A DNA stretch of 64,000 bases, from NCBI RefSeq assembly GCF_000306235.2, contig NZ_AKWZ02000010.1, forward strand, positions 1,426,001 to 1,490,000. The letters run 5' to 3'. The notes beneath the pieces were generated by a model. It did no database searches and had not been told where the DNA came from. It saw nothing but the letters and a program-made list of their open reading frames with translations. A program made the translations under genes and the position numbers. Origin of the DNA: Leptospira fainei serovar Hurstbridge str. BUT 6 (GTDB lineage Bacteria > Spirochaetota > Leptospiria > Leptospirales > Leptospiraceae). Within the stretch, counting starts at the first letter, position 1, and each line of letters opens with the position of its first letter. Shown here in pieces: positions 19,061 to 27,693 of the stretch.

Positions 19061-20218
19061 TTAGATTCTCATTCTTCGATAGATTCCGTAAAGTACGCCT
19101 AGGAAGATCGCGGGCGTAACCCAAACTGCAAACCAAGCCGGGATCACCCCGTTTTCTCCTACGGAAGTGAACGCGGAACTCATTACGAAATAGACGAGTA
19201 TCACGACTAAAGTGACTCCCAATGAGGCGACCCCGGCCACTCTTTTTGTAAAGAATCCTGCAACACATCCTACTAACGTAACAATAACCGCAAGAAAGGG
19301 ACTGGCAAAAAGGGAATGTTCTTCGATATTAACGTCGCCGTAACCGATTCCTTTTCGAACACGATTGTCCTTTTCTTCCGAAAGTTCGAATATATTCATC
19401 TCTTTGACGGAACCTTTCGGAACTTTAAAATATTCGGGTTTTTCGGGAAGATAATATTCTTTCTCCGGAAACCTCTCGAAAGACTTTACTTTTAGGTCGT
19501 CGTCGAACCTTGTCTCTTCCACTTCCGTGAGTTTCCAAATATCCGCCTGCGGGTTATATTTGGCTTTTAAGGAAGAAAGTACGTATTCCGGAGCCTGTTC
19601 TCGAGTAAGCTTAACGTAATTAAAGCCTCCCTTGATCTCGTCTTTGACCGGATCGTAAAAATAAATATAATAAAAGCCTTCTTTTCCTTTGAAATGGAAT
19701 TGATAGACCATGTTCGTTAATGTCCCCGTTCCCTCGGTAATCATCTTCTGTTCCTCTTTCGCAAGTTTGTTCATCGGTCGCACGATGAATTGCGTTCCTA
19801 GGAATACGATGAACCATAGAAGAAATCCGAAGGCTACGATCGGAGCGACTATCCTATGAAAAGAGACTCCCGCGGACATCATTGCCACGATTTCCTTGTT
19901 GGCGGAAAATTGGCCGATCGTAAACGAAACCGCGAAAAGGACGGACATATTAATCGAATAGCTTGCGATGATTTCTGGCAGGCTATATGCGAGATATAAC
20001 CAAATATGAAATTTTGGGGCCTTCGTTCCGGAAAAATCTTTTAGATTCGTGTTGACCATATTTAAAAAAATCAACGCGGTAATCATAATACAGGTCCCGC
20101 CGAAAGTTTTGAAAAACTCGGAAAAGACGTACCTGTCTAAAATTCTGGGTGGAAAGAACTCTTCCTTCAGTTTGAATAGAAGTTCTCTAGGTTGAAGTCT
20201 AGGAATCTTTAGTTCCAT
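19061..20218 (-). CDS. LptF/LptG-family permease (LPS export)
   Basis: The 385-residue membrane protein has the YjgP/YjgQ layout: an N-terminal DRYVFSEFFKTFGGTCIMIT, three early transmembrane segments, a periplasmic beta-rich domain (about 150-300) and three C-terminal segments. LptF and LptG pair with the LptB ATPase to extract LPS from the inner membrane and pass it to the LptC/LptA bridge. The sequence does not tell me which of the two subunits this is, so no symbol is given. The partner permease is not in the window. It is divergent from the HEAT-repeat gene. Confidence 0.88.
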   Translation of the reverse strand: MELKIPRLQPRELLFKLKEEFFPPRILDRYVFSEFFKTFGGTCIMITALIFLNMVNTNLKDFSGTKAPKFHIWLYLAYSLPEIIASYSINMSVLFAVSFTIGQFSANKEIVAMMSAGVSFHRIVAPIVAFGFLLWFIVFLGTQFIVRPMNKLAKEEQKMITEGTGTLTNMVYQFHFKGKEGFYYIYFYDPVKDEIKGGFNYVKLTREQAPEYVLSSLKAKYNPQADIWKLTEVEETRFDDDLKVKSFERFPEKEYYLPEKPEYFKVPKGSVKEMNIFELSEEKDNRVRKGIGYGDVNIEEHSLFASPFLAVIVTLVGCVAGFFTKRVAGVASLGVTLVVILVYFVMSSAFTSVGENGVIPAWFAVWVTPAIFLGVLYGIYRRMRI

Positions 20219-20401
20219 ATCGCGGGAATTCCATCTTTAAACATGCGAGCGATTCTTTCGACCCCTTTTGTACGTTTTGATATCGCCCAAAGAACCCTGG
20301 ATCGAACCCTTTTTCCCGTCTCCGTGTTTGCAAGAAGAGTATTAATTTCGGTTGACGATATGCCCAAGGAAGAGAAGATTCTCGGGTTACAGGAGGAATC
20401 C

Positions 20402-20875
20402 ATGAAAATCCGTATTCTCGCCGTTGCCGCTACTTTTACTTTCGTTTTTGCTTCATCTCTTTTTGCTGAAAAATCGACTGAAGAACATATTAAGGCCCTA
20501 TCCAGCGGCTCCGACCAAGAAAAGATCGAGTCGGCGCTTTATCTTGGCAGCAAGAAAGAGAAAACCGCTATACCTGAACTTATCAATCTCCTGAACCGTA
20601 CGAACGATGCGAAAATCGCAGTCCCGGCCGCTATCGCACTGGGAGAAATCGCAGAACCCGGCGATGCGACCATCGCTCTAAAGAACAAGATTATCAGCTC
20701 GGAAAACGGTGATATAGTTTACACTGCGCTTGCAGGTCTTTTGAATATTACCACTAAAAATGAAAAAGCCGAAGACGCAACTAAGGAAGCTTTGGAATTT
20801 GCGGACAAAAACCGCCGCTCGGACGAATTCGTTGCGGACATCCTGAATGTGATTAATAAAAAGTTGAAACGCTAA
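20402..20875 (+). CDS. Exported HEAT-repeat protein
   Basis: The product is about 157 residues with a clear signal peptide (MKIRILAVAATFTFVFASSL, cleaved near FAE) and three to four HEAT-like helical repeats (EHIKALSSGSDQEKIESALY, KKEKTAIPELINLLNR, KIAVPAAIALGEIAEPGDAT). The ATG at 20402 has AGGAGG six bases upstream, which rules out a longer in-frame start 150 bases earlier. HEAT repeats make a protein-binding scaffold, here in the periplasm. The MoeB/ThiF gene follows after 12 bases, so the two may be co-transcribed. Confidence 0.8.
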   Translation: MKIRILAVAATFTFVFASSLFAEKSTEEHIKALSSGSDQEKIESALYLGSKKEKTAIPELINLLNRTNDAKIAVPAAIALGEIAEPGDATIALKNKIISSENGDIVYTALAGLLNITTKNEKAEDATKEALEFADKNRRSDEFVADILNVINKKLKR

Positions 20876-20887
20876 GAATTCTTTCGG

Positions 20888-21649
20888 TTGCTAAGTCCGG
20901 AAGAACTCAGCCGCTATTCTCGGAATATCCTGCTCGACGAAGTAAGAAGGGCGGGGCAAGAGAAACTTAAGTCTTCTAAAATATGCATCGTCGGAGCCGG
21001 AGGTCTTGGATCTCCGGCTTTGTTATATCTGGCCGCTTCGGGAGTCGGAAATATAAAGGTCTTCGATTCGGATACGATCGATACGACCAATCTTCAAAGG
21101 CAGATCATCTATCACCATTCCGATATCGGCAGATCGAAAGCGACAACCGGTCAGCAACATGCGCAAGAACTGAATCCTTATATAGGAATTCAGGGAGAAA
21201 CGATTCGGCTAACCGCGGAGAATGCAGAAGCTGCGCTTGCCGGTTCCGATTTAGTCTTGGAAGGATCGGATAATTTCGATACTAAATTCTTAATCAACGA
21301 TACTTGTGTTCGTCTAAAGATTCCGCTTATAACCGCCGGCGTTTTGCGATTTGAAGGGATGGTTATGGGAATTCGACCGAATCAGGATGCCTGCTTTCGA
21401 TGCGTCTATGAAGCCGAGCCACCTACAGAGGCTGTGCCTTCCTGCTCGGAGGCGGGGGTAATCGGGAGCGTTGCAGGGATCATCGGCAGCATACAGGCCA
21501 CCGAAGCCGTAAAATTCTTATTAGGTTTTCATAATATTGGAGAAGACGGATTATTTGGACATATGATTCAAGTCGAAACCAAGACGATGCAATTTCGGAA
21601 AATTCCTCTACTTCGTAGACTGGATTGCTCCAGCTGCGGGCATGCTTAG
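20888..21649 (+). CDS. E1-like adenylyltransferase (MoeB/ThiF/HesA family)
   Basis: The 253-residue enzyme has the ATP site IVGAGGLGSPALLYLAASGVG, the FDSDTIDTTNLQRQIIY and DIGRSKA motifs, a catalytic cysteine region (AVPSCSEAGV), and zinc-binding CXXC pairs (CFRC near 177 and CSSCGH at the end). It activates the C-terminus of a ubiquitin-like sulfur carrier (MoaD or ThiS type) by adenylation. No rhodanese domain follows, so it resembles MoeB rather than MOCS3. The start is TTG, which fits the family's LSPEELSRYSRNILL opening. The cognate carrier is not in the window. Confidence 0.9.
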   Translation: MLSPEELSRYSRNILLDEVRRAGQEKLKSSKICIVGAGGLGSPALLYLAASGVGNIKVFDSDTIDTTNLQRQIIYHHSDIGRSKATTGQQHAQELNPYIGIQGETIRLTAENAEAALAGSDLVLEGSDNFDTKFLINDTCVRLKIPLITAGVLRFEGMVMGIRPNQDACFRCVYEAEPPTEAVPSCSEAGVIGSVAGIIGSIQATEAVKFLLGFHNIGEDGLFGHMIQVETKTMQFRKIPLLRRLDCSSCGHA

Positions 21650-21695
21650 CGGTTTCGAGAAAAAATAAGGGGCTTTTGCTACGCGTGCATCCGGA

Positions 21696-23030
21696 TTATT
21701 TTTTGAAGTCAAAGGAGTATCCGACTCCGAAAAAGATCGCCGAGGTAGTACTCGCGCCTGCAAATCCTTGAGTGATCGAGTTCACGAGAATTTGCTGTAA
21801 GAACAATTGGTCCGGCGATTCAGGATTATTTTGGGTAATTTCCACGCGAGTGCTTGTCAGCGCGTACTGTATTTTGGTGGATTGAAAACCCACCCAAAGT
21901 CGAATTCCATATTTCCATTTGTATATTAGTTTTCCTGAAATTGAAGAACCCTTTGCCGACCACTCATTTAGGAGCCGAAACGAGTCGGAATAGGAATAAT
22001 TATTGGACCCTGAAAGCATAAAATAATTATTAAAATTTCCTTGAGAGTTTCCCTTTAAGGAATAAGATTGAATTTCAATTCTTGTTTCCCACTTCTCGCC
22101 AAGTTTCGTATCGAATGCGATTCCGAACGACGGGCCGTGAAGACGGTCTGCGATAATCATATCTCTTTTTTCCGTTAGATTATTGCTTCCGGAAATCGCG
22201 GGTGAAAACGCTAATGTGGAAGTATCGGCAGACTTCTGCCAAATACTTTGATAACCGAGAATCGGTCGGACGTCGTATTTCGGATGCGGATAAGGGCTGA
22301 ACGAAATCTGCGCGTATATTTGTTTGTATGTTTCAGGAAACGTACCTTGCGCTAAAAGAGGTTGGTTCGGCGTGCTGGGACCCGCAGTATTGACCATACC
22401 GGGAGTTGTCTGTGTCACGGTGTTTTGAAAGCTAATCCCTCCCGCTTCGAGGACGAATCGATTCAATGAATAACGTAAAGATGCGTTGAAAGGAGTTTTC
22501 CCTTTTGTTTGGGGAGTTCCGAATATCGGTCCGGTTCCGTTGTTGGTTAAAGCGACGAAGTTCGAAAATCTTTCGTAATAATCTAAAGTTTGATAATGGT
22601 AAGATCCTTGCCCGTATCCTGCATAGAATTCTAAACTATGACGCTTTGCATCGTCGATTTCTTTCTGTCTTCTTGCCTTTTTCTCTTCCGCAAGCGCGTT
22701 TCGTTTTGCATCTTCGGCGAGCTTGGCGGCATTTTCTTCCTGAAGCTTCTGAGCCGTTTCCAATTCGTTAGGAGAAGGATCGACTTTTTCCGGCTGTTTG
22801 GGCGGTGGAGTTGCGTCTCTGAAACTAATTCTAAGAATCGAGGATTTAACAATTTCGATTACGTTTCCGTCCGCCAGTTTAAGTTGAATAGTCGTCGCAG
22901 TCTGATCGATTACTTCTCCTTTCAAAACTTTTCCGTTACGAAGGAAGACGGATTGTTGTTCTGCAATTATAAAAGTGCAAGGAAAAAGCAAACATAAGCA
23001 AATCGCTGCCTTTGTGCACAAGATTTTCAT
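21696..23030 (-). CDS. Outer-membrane beta-barrel protein with LSm-like N-terminal domain
   Basis: The 444-residue protein has a signal peptide (about 1-23), a small SH3/LSm-like strand-rich domain (about 26-72: SVFLRNGKVLKGEVIDQT, TTIQLKLADGNVIEIVK), an Ala/Lys/Glu coiled coil (about 88-130) and a C-terminal region with alternating strands ending GVGYSFDFKK, typical of an 8- to 12-strand barrel. The LSm-like region resembles those found in other spirochaetal and Bacteroidetes surface proteins. The substrate or ligand is unknown. It is convergent with the MoeB/ThiF gene and monocistronic. Confidence 0.68.
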   Translation of the reverse strand: MKILCTKAAICLCLLFPCTFIIAEQQSVFLRNGKVLKGEVIDQTATTIQLKLADGNVIEIVKSSILRISFRDATPPPKQPEKVDPSPNELETAQKLQEENAAKLAEDAKRNALAEEKKARRQKEIDDAKRHSLEFYAGYGQGSYHYQTLDYYERFSNFVALTNNGTGPIFGTPQTKGKTPFNASLRYSLNRFVLEAGGISFQNTVTQTTPGMVNTAGPSTPNQPLLAQGTFPETYKQIYAQISFSPYPHPKYDVRPILGYQSIWQKSADTSTLAFSPAISGSNNLTEKRDMIIADRLHGPSFGIAFDTKLGEKWETRIEIQSYSLKGNSQGNFNNYFMLSGSNNYSYSDSFRLLNEWSAKGSSISGKLIYKWKYGIRLWVGFQSTKIQYALTSTRVEITQNNPESPDQLFLQQILVNSITQGFAGASTTSAIFFGVGYSFDFKK

Positions 23031-23271
23031 ACGGAGTTTTGTTAGTATAGATCATGAATTTGAGCTAAGACAATCGTTTTCTTTCGATCGTTCGGATGCA
23101 TAAGGGGAAAGATCAAATTTACTTCGAAATGTGTGGAAATTTTTTGACAAAAATGAGAGAAAATCATTTTCCTGATCGATTTTCGACAAGCGCTGTAGCG
23201 ATTGTTATAGAGGTCGAATGAATTTTTTAGGAATCTACTTTCGATTTTACAAGATATGATATATTCAGTTT

Positions 23272-24315
23272 TTATAAATTACTAATTTTACTCATCAGGA
23301 GCGATTCGTTTTCTATCTTTGTATCCAGTTTGAGATATAGCCAGCGAGGATCCTTTTTCGTTACAAAAAAAGGAGTTAATTTTACGGCATCTTTTTCGGT
23401 GCATATCAAGAAATCTTTCTCTTTGGCCTTTTTCGATAATTCCTCGATGTCGGCGTTTGAATACGGATAATGGTCCGGAAAGCGAATTGGACTTACTAAC
23501 GCACCAATTGTCTTCAAAGATTCGAAGAAAGGCTCAGGATTTCCTATTCCGGAGAAAGCAAGAACCGTTTTATTCTGGAGGATGGAATTCGGTTTTTGTT
23601 CCGTCTGATCGGAGGACCCGATCGCGCTAAACCCTTTCGGAATAAACGAGAATTTTATAATTTCCTTGGGAAGATATTTTTTGCACCATTTTTCCAAATC
23701 ATTTCGAAGATTATCTTCATATTTAGATGCGATTAAAATATCCGCTCTGCTGATCGAAGAATACGGTTCTCTCAATAAACCCGCCGGTAGCAAAAACCGA
23801 TCGGCTTGAATTTTTGTACAATCCAGCAATACTAAATCCAGATCTCGAACGATTGCGTGATGCTGAAATCCATCGTCTAAAATCACAAAAACTTTTTGGT
23901 CCTCGGTAAGCTGGAGTTCCTTCCTATATAAATCGTAGGAAGAAATTCGATTCTTTCCCGTATAGACTTCCGCGAACGGAAGGTTTTGTTTCAGGAGCAG
24001 CGGCTCGTCCCCGACTTCCTGCGGAAGAGATTTTAACGTGACCCGTTGGCTCTCCGATTCGGAGCCTCCGTATCCTCTACTTAGGATCACTAACGGAATT
24101 TTCGGATAATTACGATGTAAAAGTTTTACGAGGTGCAGGGTAAAAGGAGTTTTTCCCGTGCCGCCCGTGCTAAAATTTCCGACGCTTATCACGACGGCAT
24201 TCCGCAATTCTTGCGGTTTCTTACGCTTGCGATCTAAGAGGAATAGTAATCGATAAACGAAGCTGAGTAGGTAAAGTATCGGAAAACAAATGATCCTGAC
24301 GACGGAAAGAAACAT
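23272..24315 (-). CDS. lpxK: Tetraacyldisaccharide 4'-kinase
   Basis: The 347-residue protein has an N-terminal membrane anchor (about 4-26), the LpxK P-loop VISVGNFSTGGTGKTPFTLH, VILSRGYGG, DEPLLLKQNL and the VILDDGFQHHAIVRDLDLVL motif. LpxK phosphorylates the 4' position of the lipid A disaccharide on the inner face of the inner membrane. It follows the msbA-type gene after 15 bases on the same strand, so the kinase and the lipid A flippase form one operon. Length is normal. Confidence 0.95.
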   Translation of the reverse strand: MFLSVVRIICFPILYLLSFVYRLLFLLDRKRKKPQELRNAVVISVGNFSTGGTGKTPFTLHLVKLLHRNYPKIPLVILSRGYGGSESESQRVTLKSLPQEVGDEPLLLKQNLPFAEVYTGKNRISSYDLYRKELQLTEDQKVFVILDDGFQHHAIVRDLDLVLLDCTKIQADRFLLPAGLLREPYSSISRADILIASKYEDNLRNDLEKWCKKYLPKEIIKFSFIPKGFSAIGSSDQTEQKPNSILQNKTVLAFSGIGNPEPFFESLKTIGALVSPIRFPDHYPYSNADIEELSKKAKEKDFLICTEKDAVKLTPFFVTKKDPRWLYLKLDTKIENESLLMSKISNL

Positions 24316-24330
24316 TTCGATTTTCTAACT

Positions 24331-26214
24331 TTAAACCGGGGATTCCGCAAATTGCATTTCGTAGAGTTTTTTATATTTTCCGTCCGTTTGCATCAATTCG
24401 GTGTGACTTCCGGATTCGACGATGCGGCCGTTTTCCATGGCAAATATGGTATCGGCGATTTGAACCGTTGATAAACGATGAGCGATTATCACAACGGTTC
24501 TGTTTTTATAAAGAGATTCCAAAGCTTGCTGTACAACTCTTTCCGATTCCGTGTCCAAGGCAGAAGTAGCTTCGTCTAAAATTAGAATTTCAGGATTATT
24601 TAATAGAGCTCTGGCGATCGAGATTCTTTGTCGCTGGCCCCCCGAAAGCATGACTCCTCTCTCACCGACGGTAGTTTCGAATCCGTCTTCGAAAGAAAGG
24701 ATGAATTCTGTCGCGAAGGCAAGATCGGCCGCCTCTCTTAGCTTTTCTTCCGTAACGTTCAAGCTTCCGTAACATATATTCTCTCGAATACTTCCGTTGA
24801 AGAGAAATACTTGTTGGTTTACGATGGAGATTTTCTTGCGTAACGTCGCTAAATCCAATTTTCTTAAGTCGGTACCGTCCCAACTAATCACTCCTTCCGT
24901 AGGGTCGATCAATCGAGGAACTAAATCTACGATCGTGGATTTTCCCGCACCCGAGGCTCCCACGAGTGCGATCGTTGCTCCTCTTGGAATTACCAAATCT
25001 AAATTGGATAAAGCCGGATTTTTTGCGCCCGGATAAGAATAACTAACGTTTTCGAATTTAAATTCTTTTACCAAGCGTTTTGGGACGATAGGATTTTTCG
25101 GCTGCTGAATGTCCGTTTCGCTATCAAGCAAGTCGAAGACCCTTTCTCCTGCTGCGACGGCGCTTTGAATCGAGTTGGAAAGCATTCCCATTTGTTTAAA
25201 GGGCCGCGTAAGGAAAACTAAGGTAAGGAAAAATACCATGAACTTTCCGAGGGAGAAATCCTCTTCTTCCATTAGATAGGCCCCAAAACTCAGAAAGATA
25301 ACGGCTACTATGGAACTGGATAACTCGACGAGAGACGGACCAATCTGATGATAGAAATGTCCTTTGAACGTTTTCTCGGATAAATCTTTGTTAATCTCCC
25401 AGAATCTAGAAGCTTCCGTCTTTTCCATGGAAAAGGCTCGTATAACGCGAATGCCGGAGATGACTTCCTGCAAGTGCCCGTTTAGCGAAGATAATCTTTC
25501 CTGTTGATTTCTTGTCGCGCGTCGAATCCGATCGGCGAAGGCGGAGACCGGACCCATTACCAACGGAACGACGATGATTACCGCTAAGAACATTTTCCAG
25601 CTTAAAAAAAGTAAAAAAGCTAAGTGAGTTACGATATAAAAGAAATCGGTAATTGCGTCTTTTAAATCCGAACTAATCAATTTTGCTAGAACCTCGACAT
25701 CGTTGATGATTCGACTCATGAAGATTCCGGTCTTTTCCTGAACAAATTGATTGAGTGGGAGCTCCTGGGCTTTAGAATATAGCCCCTCGCGGAGGTCTCG
25801 AACGGCTAAATATCCGGCGGAATTGATACAGTATACGGCTCCGGCTAGAAAGATCAGTTTTGCCACATAGACAGGGAAAATGATCCAGCAAAATAATAGG
25901 ACCAGCTGGTCTTTCGAAAGAGAATGCAAATACTCGTTGGTTTCAACTTTAGCCGAAGCAAGATAACCCTCGACTTGATCTAAGCCTGTCAGAATTTCTC
26001 CGGAGGACTTTCGTTCTAATAAGAGTTTGTCCTTCTTAGTTAGAGAAATCTCGAAGTCGGTTTTGCCTCCTTTTCCGATTGCGTCGAAAATAGGAATGAT
26101 ACTAGTCAGGGAAGCCCCGTTCAGAATCGAAACGAGGAAAGATAGGACAATACCGGTCAGTAATCTGTATTTGTACTTGAAGGAATACCCCAAGAGGCGT
26201 CTATAGACGTTCAT
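24331..26214 (-). CDS. msbA: Lipid A export ABC transporter, MsbA-type
   Basis: The fused transmembrane-ATPase half-transporter is about 627 residues. Six hydrophobic segments occupy the first 360 residues, followed by the nucleotide-binding domain with Walker A GASGAGKST, signature LSGGQRQR, Walker B ILILDEATSALD and H-loop IAHRLSTV. Homodimers flip lipid A-core across the inner membrane. Its operon partner lpxK supports the MsbA assignment over a drug exporter. The ATG at 26212-26214 is chosen; a TTG nine codons upstream is possible. It is only nine bases from the start of the divergent binding-protein gene. Confidence 0.9.
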   Translation of the reverse strand: MNVYRRLLGYSFKYKYRLLTGIVLSFLVSILNGASLTSIIPIFDAIGKGGKTDFEISLTKKDKLLLERKSSGEILTGLDQVEGYLASAKVETNEYLHSLSKDQLVLLFCWIIFPVYVAKLIFLAGAVYCINSAGYLAVRDLREGLYSKAQELPLNQFVQEKTGIFMSRIINDVEVLAKLISSDLKDAITDFFYIVTHLAFLLFLSWKMFLAVIIVVPLVMGPVSAFADRIRRATRNQQERLSSLNGHLQEVISGIRVIRAFSMEKTEASRFWEINKDLSEKTFKGHFYHQIGPSLVELSSSIVAVIFLSFGAYLMEEEDFSLGKFMVFFLTLVFLTRPFKQMGMLSNSIQSAVAAGERVFDLLDSETDIQQPKNPIVPKRLVKEFKFENVSYSYPGAKNPALSNLDLVIPRGATIALVGASGAGKSTIVDLVPRLIDPTEGVISWDGTDLRKLDLATLRKKISIVNQQVFLFNGSIRENICYGSLNVTEEKLREAADLAFATEFILSFEDGFETTVGERGVMLSGGQRQRISIARALLNNPEILILDEATSALDTESERVVQQALESLYKNRTVVIIAHRLSTVQIADTIFAMENGRIVESGSHTELMQTDGKYKKLYEMQFAESPV

Positions 26215-26223
26215 AGGTCCGGA

Positions 26224-27693
26224 ATGTTTTTTCCTCCTCAACCCTTTTCCCTAGCTTTCCTTGTTTTGTCCCTCCTTTTTTACGATTGCGGAAAAGGCTC
26301 CGATAGGCGGGACGAACTTATATTCTCATTACCTTCGGATCCGATTTCTTTGGATCCGATTCGATCAACGGACTTATCCTCTCGAATCATTCTAAAGTAT
26401 CTCTATCCAAGCTTATTTTCCGTCGATCATCTCGGAAGAATTATTCCTGCGCTTGTAAAAACCTATCGAGTCTTACCGAGCCCTTCCGTTGGGATTCGTG
26501 TTCTCGAAATAACGATTCATCCGAGAAACTCGGCGGATGGAAAATCGATCGATGCGAACGTCGTACTTGCTTCCTTAAATCGTTTGCGAAATACCCCGGG
26601 GCCGAGACGAAGTGCGTATTCCTTTTTAACGGGAGGAATCGTAAAGAATTCGTATACGGTGAATTTATTTTTCAAAGGAGGTTTAAGGGAAGCGCTCGAA
26701 AAACTTTCGCTTCCGCAGGCTGCGATTTATTGCGGTCCCCCTGAGCAAGGATGCGGTGATTTTTCCTTAAAAGAATGGAAGCGAAATAATTTTTTACGTT
26801 TAACGGCGAATGAAAATCGAACCGGGACAATTGCGCCGGAACTTTTGTTCAGAATTCTTCCTCAAGCGACGACTGGGATCTTTCTGTATACGAAAGGTCA
26901 ATTGGACTTAATGCGTCTTCCGAATTTTTTGCTCAGAAATGGAAACGTCAAAGAAGATTCGATCTTGATTCGAAAGGGTGGAGGAGTTCAATACATTGCA
27001 ATTAACGGAAAAGAACCCTGCTTTGATCGACACTTTAGAAAAGCGGTAAATTACGCGATCGATAAGAGGACGATTTTGAGAGTCCTTCTGGAAGACAAAG
27101 GAGAAGTCTCCGTCGGCCCGTTTCCTCAATCGATCGCCGATGGATTTATAGGTCGAGAAGCGAAAGAATTATATCCTTATAATATTCAGAAAGCTAAATA
27201 TTATCTTGAGAAATCCGCCTGTTATCCGAAAATTTTGGAGAAAGAATTGGATTTTCGGATGCGCGGAGACGAGGAAAATCAAGCGAACGGATCTGCGTTA
27301 GTCCGTTATCTTCGCGACATCGGGTTGAAAGTGAAAATCCGTCCGATGGAAAAGGCCCCTTTGTATAAGGAAAACGGAGATGGAAAGGGGGATTTGACCC
27401 TTCTTTTTTGGTACGCGGATCTGCCGGGGGCGTGGAATTTTATAGATCCGCTCTTTGCGGGTGATCGCTTCGGAAACGGCGGAAACCGATCCTTTTATTT
27501 CAATAAGGGGATGGAGGATTTATTAACCGAAGTGAGACGAACAGATATGATGGATCTGACAAGTTTCGATAAAAAGGCTCTGGAGATAATAGGTGATGAT
27601 GCGCCTTGGATTTTTCTCTGGTCTCCGTATGAACTTTATCTAACCGGGGATCGTATTCAAAAGCTCACTGATCGTCCGTTCGATCTTCCTTAG
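26224..27693 (+). CDS. Oligopeptide-type extracellular solute-binding lipoprotein (SBP family 5)
   Basis: The 489-residue protein has a hydrophobic N-terminus ending LLFYDCGKG, a spirochaetal-style lipobox with an unusual Asp before the lipidated cysteine. The mature protein has the SBP-5 pattern: DPISLDPIRSTDLSSRIILK, ALVKTYRVL, NYAIDKRTILRVLL and a late LFAGDRFGNGG. It would deliver peptides, nickel or similar ligands to an ABC importer, but no permease or ATPase gene is adjacent, so it may serve a distant or shared importer. The start codon nearly abuts the divergent msbA start, and the 3' end overlaps the PBP1A gene by 29 bases. Confidence 0.78.
   Translation: MFFPPQPFSLAFLVLSLLFYDCGKGSDRRDELIFSLPSDPISLDPIRSTDLSSRIILKYLYPSLFSVDHLGRIIPALVKTYRVLPSPSVGIRVLEITIHPRNSADGKSIDANVVLASLNRLRNTPGPRRSAYSFLTGGIVKNSYTVNLFFKGGLREALEKLSLPQAAIYCGPPEQGCGDFSLKEWKRNNFLRLTANENRTGTIAPELLFRILPQATTGIFLYTKGQLDLMRLPNFLLRNGNVKEDSILIRKGGGVQYIAINGKEPCFDRHFRKAVNYAIDKRTILRVLLEDKGEVSVGPFPQSIADGFIGREAKELYPYNIQKAKYYLEKSACYPKILEKELDFRMRGDEENQANGSALVRYLRDIGLKVKIRPMEKAPLYKENGDGKGDLTLLFWYADLPGAWNFIDPLFAGDRFGNGGNRSFYFNKGMEDLLTEVRRTDMMDLTSFDKKALEIIGDDAPWIFLWSPYELYLTGDRIQKLTDRPFDLP

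Noticed and set aside
20243..20401. Longer start for the HEAT-repeat protein
   Set aside because: The internal ATG at 20402 has a strong AGGAGG site and begins a signal peptide.
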